From: Phoronis australis
Lineage: Eukaryota; Phoronida; Phoronidae
NCBI GenBank assembly: GCA_002633005.1
Contig: NMRA01000234.1
Location: 309,535-330,738 of the forward strand
Direction: 5' to 3'
DNA: 21,204 nucleotides
The first letter of the stretch is position 1. The number at the start of each line of letters is the position of its first letter. Both the position numbers and the translations under genes were made by a program. The notes beneath the pieces are model-generated. The model saw only the letters and a list, made by a program, of their open reading frames with translations, searched no databases and was not told where the DNA came from. This document shows positions 19,557-21,204 of this stretch, piece after piece.

Positions 19557-19654
19557 ACGGAAGGATGTGGCAAAGTATCTAATCAGTGCCGGCTTGGATG
19601 TCTCTGTTACAGCTAAGAATGGTTGCACAGCATTTGTCATGGCATCTCTCATTG
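19557..19654 (+). CDS. ANKS6: ANKS6-like gene, fourth exon (ankyrin repeat)
   Basis: A 98-nt exon, acceptor TTTTTTTGCAG, donor ATTG|GTTAGT, entering in phase 2 and leaving in phase 1. It encodes RKDVAKYLISAGLDVSVTAK followed by NGCTAFVMASLI, completing the repeat opened by YHG in the previous exon and starting the last one. Human ANKS6 has [25 protein letters not shown] here (recalled in part). A minisatellite and a foldback hairpin lie in the intron just upstream. Confidence 0.87.
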
Positions 19655-19668
19655 GTTAGTAGCTACTC

Positions 19669-19720
19669 TAAAGCCCAACCGTCATTAAGTCTGCTAACAT
19701 TTAAAGCCCAACTGTCATTA
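19669..19720 (+). repeat. Short direct repeat just after ANKS6 exon 4
   Basis: TAAAGCCCAACCGTCATTAA (19669-19688) recurs with one change at 19702-19721, 33 bp later, in the intron directly after the fourth exon. Confidence 0.6.
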
Positions 19721-20116
19721 AATCAAGTGAATGTCTGGAAAGTCTGTTGTAATGCTTTGTGGTCTTGCATTAGATACTTTGAGACAATACTTGTTAATTG
19801 AGACCTCGCAAAGCATGCTGTAACCTGCTCTACACTATTGATATGACATCACTTCAAGACAGTCAACTCCAGCAAACACTCTGAGCAGAGGTATGTTTTT
19901 TGTTACTGACTACTGAATGATAGGGAGCATGTCAAGTGTATTGTTCTGTCCTATTGGATATTGTGTATTGAATTATAACCCCTTGTAAGAAAGTGATGTC
20001 ACCAGGTTGACTGGGGGTGTGCTCCATAAACCATATGGTGTGAGCATATCTTGAACACATCTGTCTTATAATAAGTGTGTGAGTATAGTATCAACATGTC
20101 TACCTAATATTGACAG

Positions 20117-20264
20117 ATGATGTAGACACAGAGCTGCTTCAGCTGTTGGCTGCCAAGACCATGCCAGTGAGTCTGACTACCAACAATAACAGGAAGAAGG
20201 TGTGGCAGTCAAAGGCTACGGGTACTGCTGGTGCTACCGGGGCTCTGCTTGTTGAACACAGTGG
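20117..20264 (+). CDS. ANKS6: ANKS6-like gene, fifth exon (end of ankyrin block and start of linker)
   Basis: A 148-nt exon, acceptor ATATTGACAG, donor AGTGG|GTGAGC, entering in phase 1 and leaving in phase 2. It begins DDVDTELLQLLAAKTMPV, matching the human DPDTELVRLLASVCMQV stretch that closes the ankyrin domain (recalled). The rest, including NNNRKKVWQSKATGTAGATG, is low-complexity and polar, as expected for the long disordered linker between the ankyrin block and the C-terminal SAM domain. The tail is not conserved in a way I can recognise. Confidence 0.83.
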
Positions 20265-20997
20265 GTGAGCGCTCCTCTCTTTCACTGGCTTTTGGTCCGT
20301 CACCAGATAAAAACTTTAGCATCCCGAGGTTAAACTTGACTTAGAGCAGTCTGTGTAATAGGAAAATGAAATAACAGCTGACCCCCTGTGACATTTACAA
20401 ACTTACCTGGTTGTTAATACAAGTACTAAGCAGATTACATATAAACACATGGCTCTTGCATTATTCTTCCGCACAGTAGGGTTATCTTGGGGAAAACACC
20501 AGTATCATGCTAAGTAATCCTGTGTGGCCACCAATCTTGTCATTGGTGCTTTACAAGTGATGGCTAGTTGGTCCAAATGTCTCACAAGCATTTGTGCACT
20601 TTGGCAGGACACATCCAATAATTTTAAGTCAAATGAACAAATCTTTCATCTAAGCATAATGAAGCACCAGTCAAGCATGCTATGACTTATATTTTATGTA
20701 TTAACTGGCCATTGTTAGTTTATCTACTATATATAGTGTTCATTTCCAGATATTTGTGCCTTAAGGCCCTAAATCCAAAAATCGAAACTTAATTTTACAC
20801 ATTGTAGGATCCTCTGAACATGTAAAATCTTTCATCAGCTCATATTTCTGCTTTAATCAACCAGAAATAATTATGTTCAGTACTTAACATCCCCATATTC
20901 TTAAAGTGGCCACTATTTTTACCACAGCAGAAATTATGAAATAAACACTGTGCATATCTGTGTTATAGTTATTGTAACGTGTCTTCTTCTGTTTCAG
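20265..20997 (+). other. ANKS6 intron 5
   Basis: Bounded by GTGAGC and TTCTGTTTCAG. AT-rich, no repeats or ORFs of note. Confidence 0.5.
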
Positions 20998-21028
20998 TGC
21001 TGATGAAGACCAGAAAACTGGTCTCAAG
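20998..21028 (+). CDS. ANKS6: ANKS6-like gene, sixth exon (31 nt), gene continues off the right edge
   Basis: A 31-nt exon between the acceptor TTCTGTTTCAG and the donor CAAG|GTATGT. It enters in phase 2 and ends in phase 0, encoding GADEDQKTGLK with the split glycine codon. Its support is the pair of good splice sites and the exact phase match; the sequence is too short and acidic-polar to align. In the family the linker runs on for several hundred residues to a SAM domain, which must lie beyond this window. Confidence 0.68.
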
Positions 21029-21079
21029 GTATGTTGAATAGGCCTGTTCCATCATAGCATCTGTAGCTCAGATGACTGG

Positions 21080-21204
21080 CCCTGATAAATATAATCAGAT
21101 GAACCCCCCATAGAAGAAAACTCCCACGACTCCCCTGATAAATACAATCAGATGAACCCCCCCATAGAAGAACACTCACACGACTCCCCTGATAAATACA
21201 ATCA
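21080..21204 (+). repeat. 53-54-bp tandem repeat running off the right edge
   Basis: About 2.4 units beginning CCCTGATAAATACAATCAGA, at 21080, 21133 and about 21187. Units differ by an extra C in the C-run and a few substitutions. The array starts about 50 bp after the sixth ANKS6 exon and is cut by the window end. Confidence 0.85.

Overview
This is animal nuclear DNA. Two genes can be read only as short exons with GT-AG introns in matching phases, and the introns and intergenic DNA are AT-rich, long, and full of minisatellites, palindromes and decayed dispersed repeats. There are no operons, Shine-Dalgarno sites or dense ORFs. The protein families and repeat style (about 145-bp monomers with a CCACTAGGGGGC-type core, microsatellite tails and short palindromes) suggest a marine invertebrate, either lophotrochozoan or invertebrate deuterostome. 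I cannot name the species.

Plus strand, right half: six exons of an ankyrin-repeat gene (11532-12302, 15963-16007, 17375-17582, 19557-19654, 20117-20264, 20998-21028). All junctions are phase-compatible and give 423 codons of uninterrupted reading frame. Repeat order, linker signatures and exon content match ANKS6 (SamCystin/NPHP16), the ankyrin-SAM protein of the ciliary inversin compartment that works with NEK8, INVS and NPHP3. The SAM domain and the 3' end lie beyond the right edge. The start codon lies in the first visible exon, after an in-frame stop and an overlapping upstream ORF; a strong 3' splice site in front of it implies a further 5' non-coding exon.

Minus strand, left part: two phase-matched exons (4047-3981, then 1703-1372) of a gene whose N-terminal MIT-like helix and distal QNQLLMEAYRSR-type segment resemble VPS9D1, a VPS9-domain protein of endosomal trafficking. 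Its VPS9 domain would lie left of the window, and its first exon was not found. The two genes are arranged head to head. The DNA between them contains promoter-like clusters at about 10567-10605 (E2F, CCAAT, CRE half, ETS), 9058-9092 (CRE, YY1-like) and 5085-5133 (ETS, CTCF-like).

Repeats: 1-845 holds two copies of an about 445-bp higher-order repeat of three monomers, each with a CTCF-like core. It is followed by a GGACG-rich microsatellite and a terminal palindrome. A related, more decayed array lies inverted at about 14631-15780 in ANKS6 intron 1, with a matching palindrome at its edge. A second family, foldback hairpins with TA flanks, occurs at 9318-9409, 9497-9550 and 19405-19488. Minisatellites of 21, 32, 37 and 53 bp sit at 13947-14157, 19048-19303, 12611-12684 and 21080 to the right edge. 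A decayed gag zinc-knuckle relic is on the minus strand at 10672-10887. No tRNA, rRNA or CRISPR was seen.
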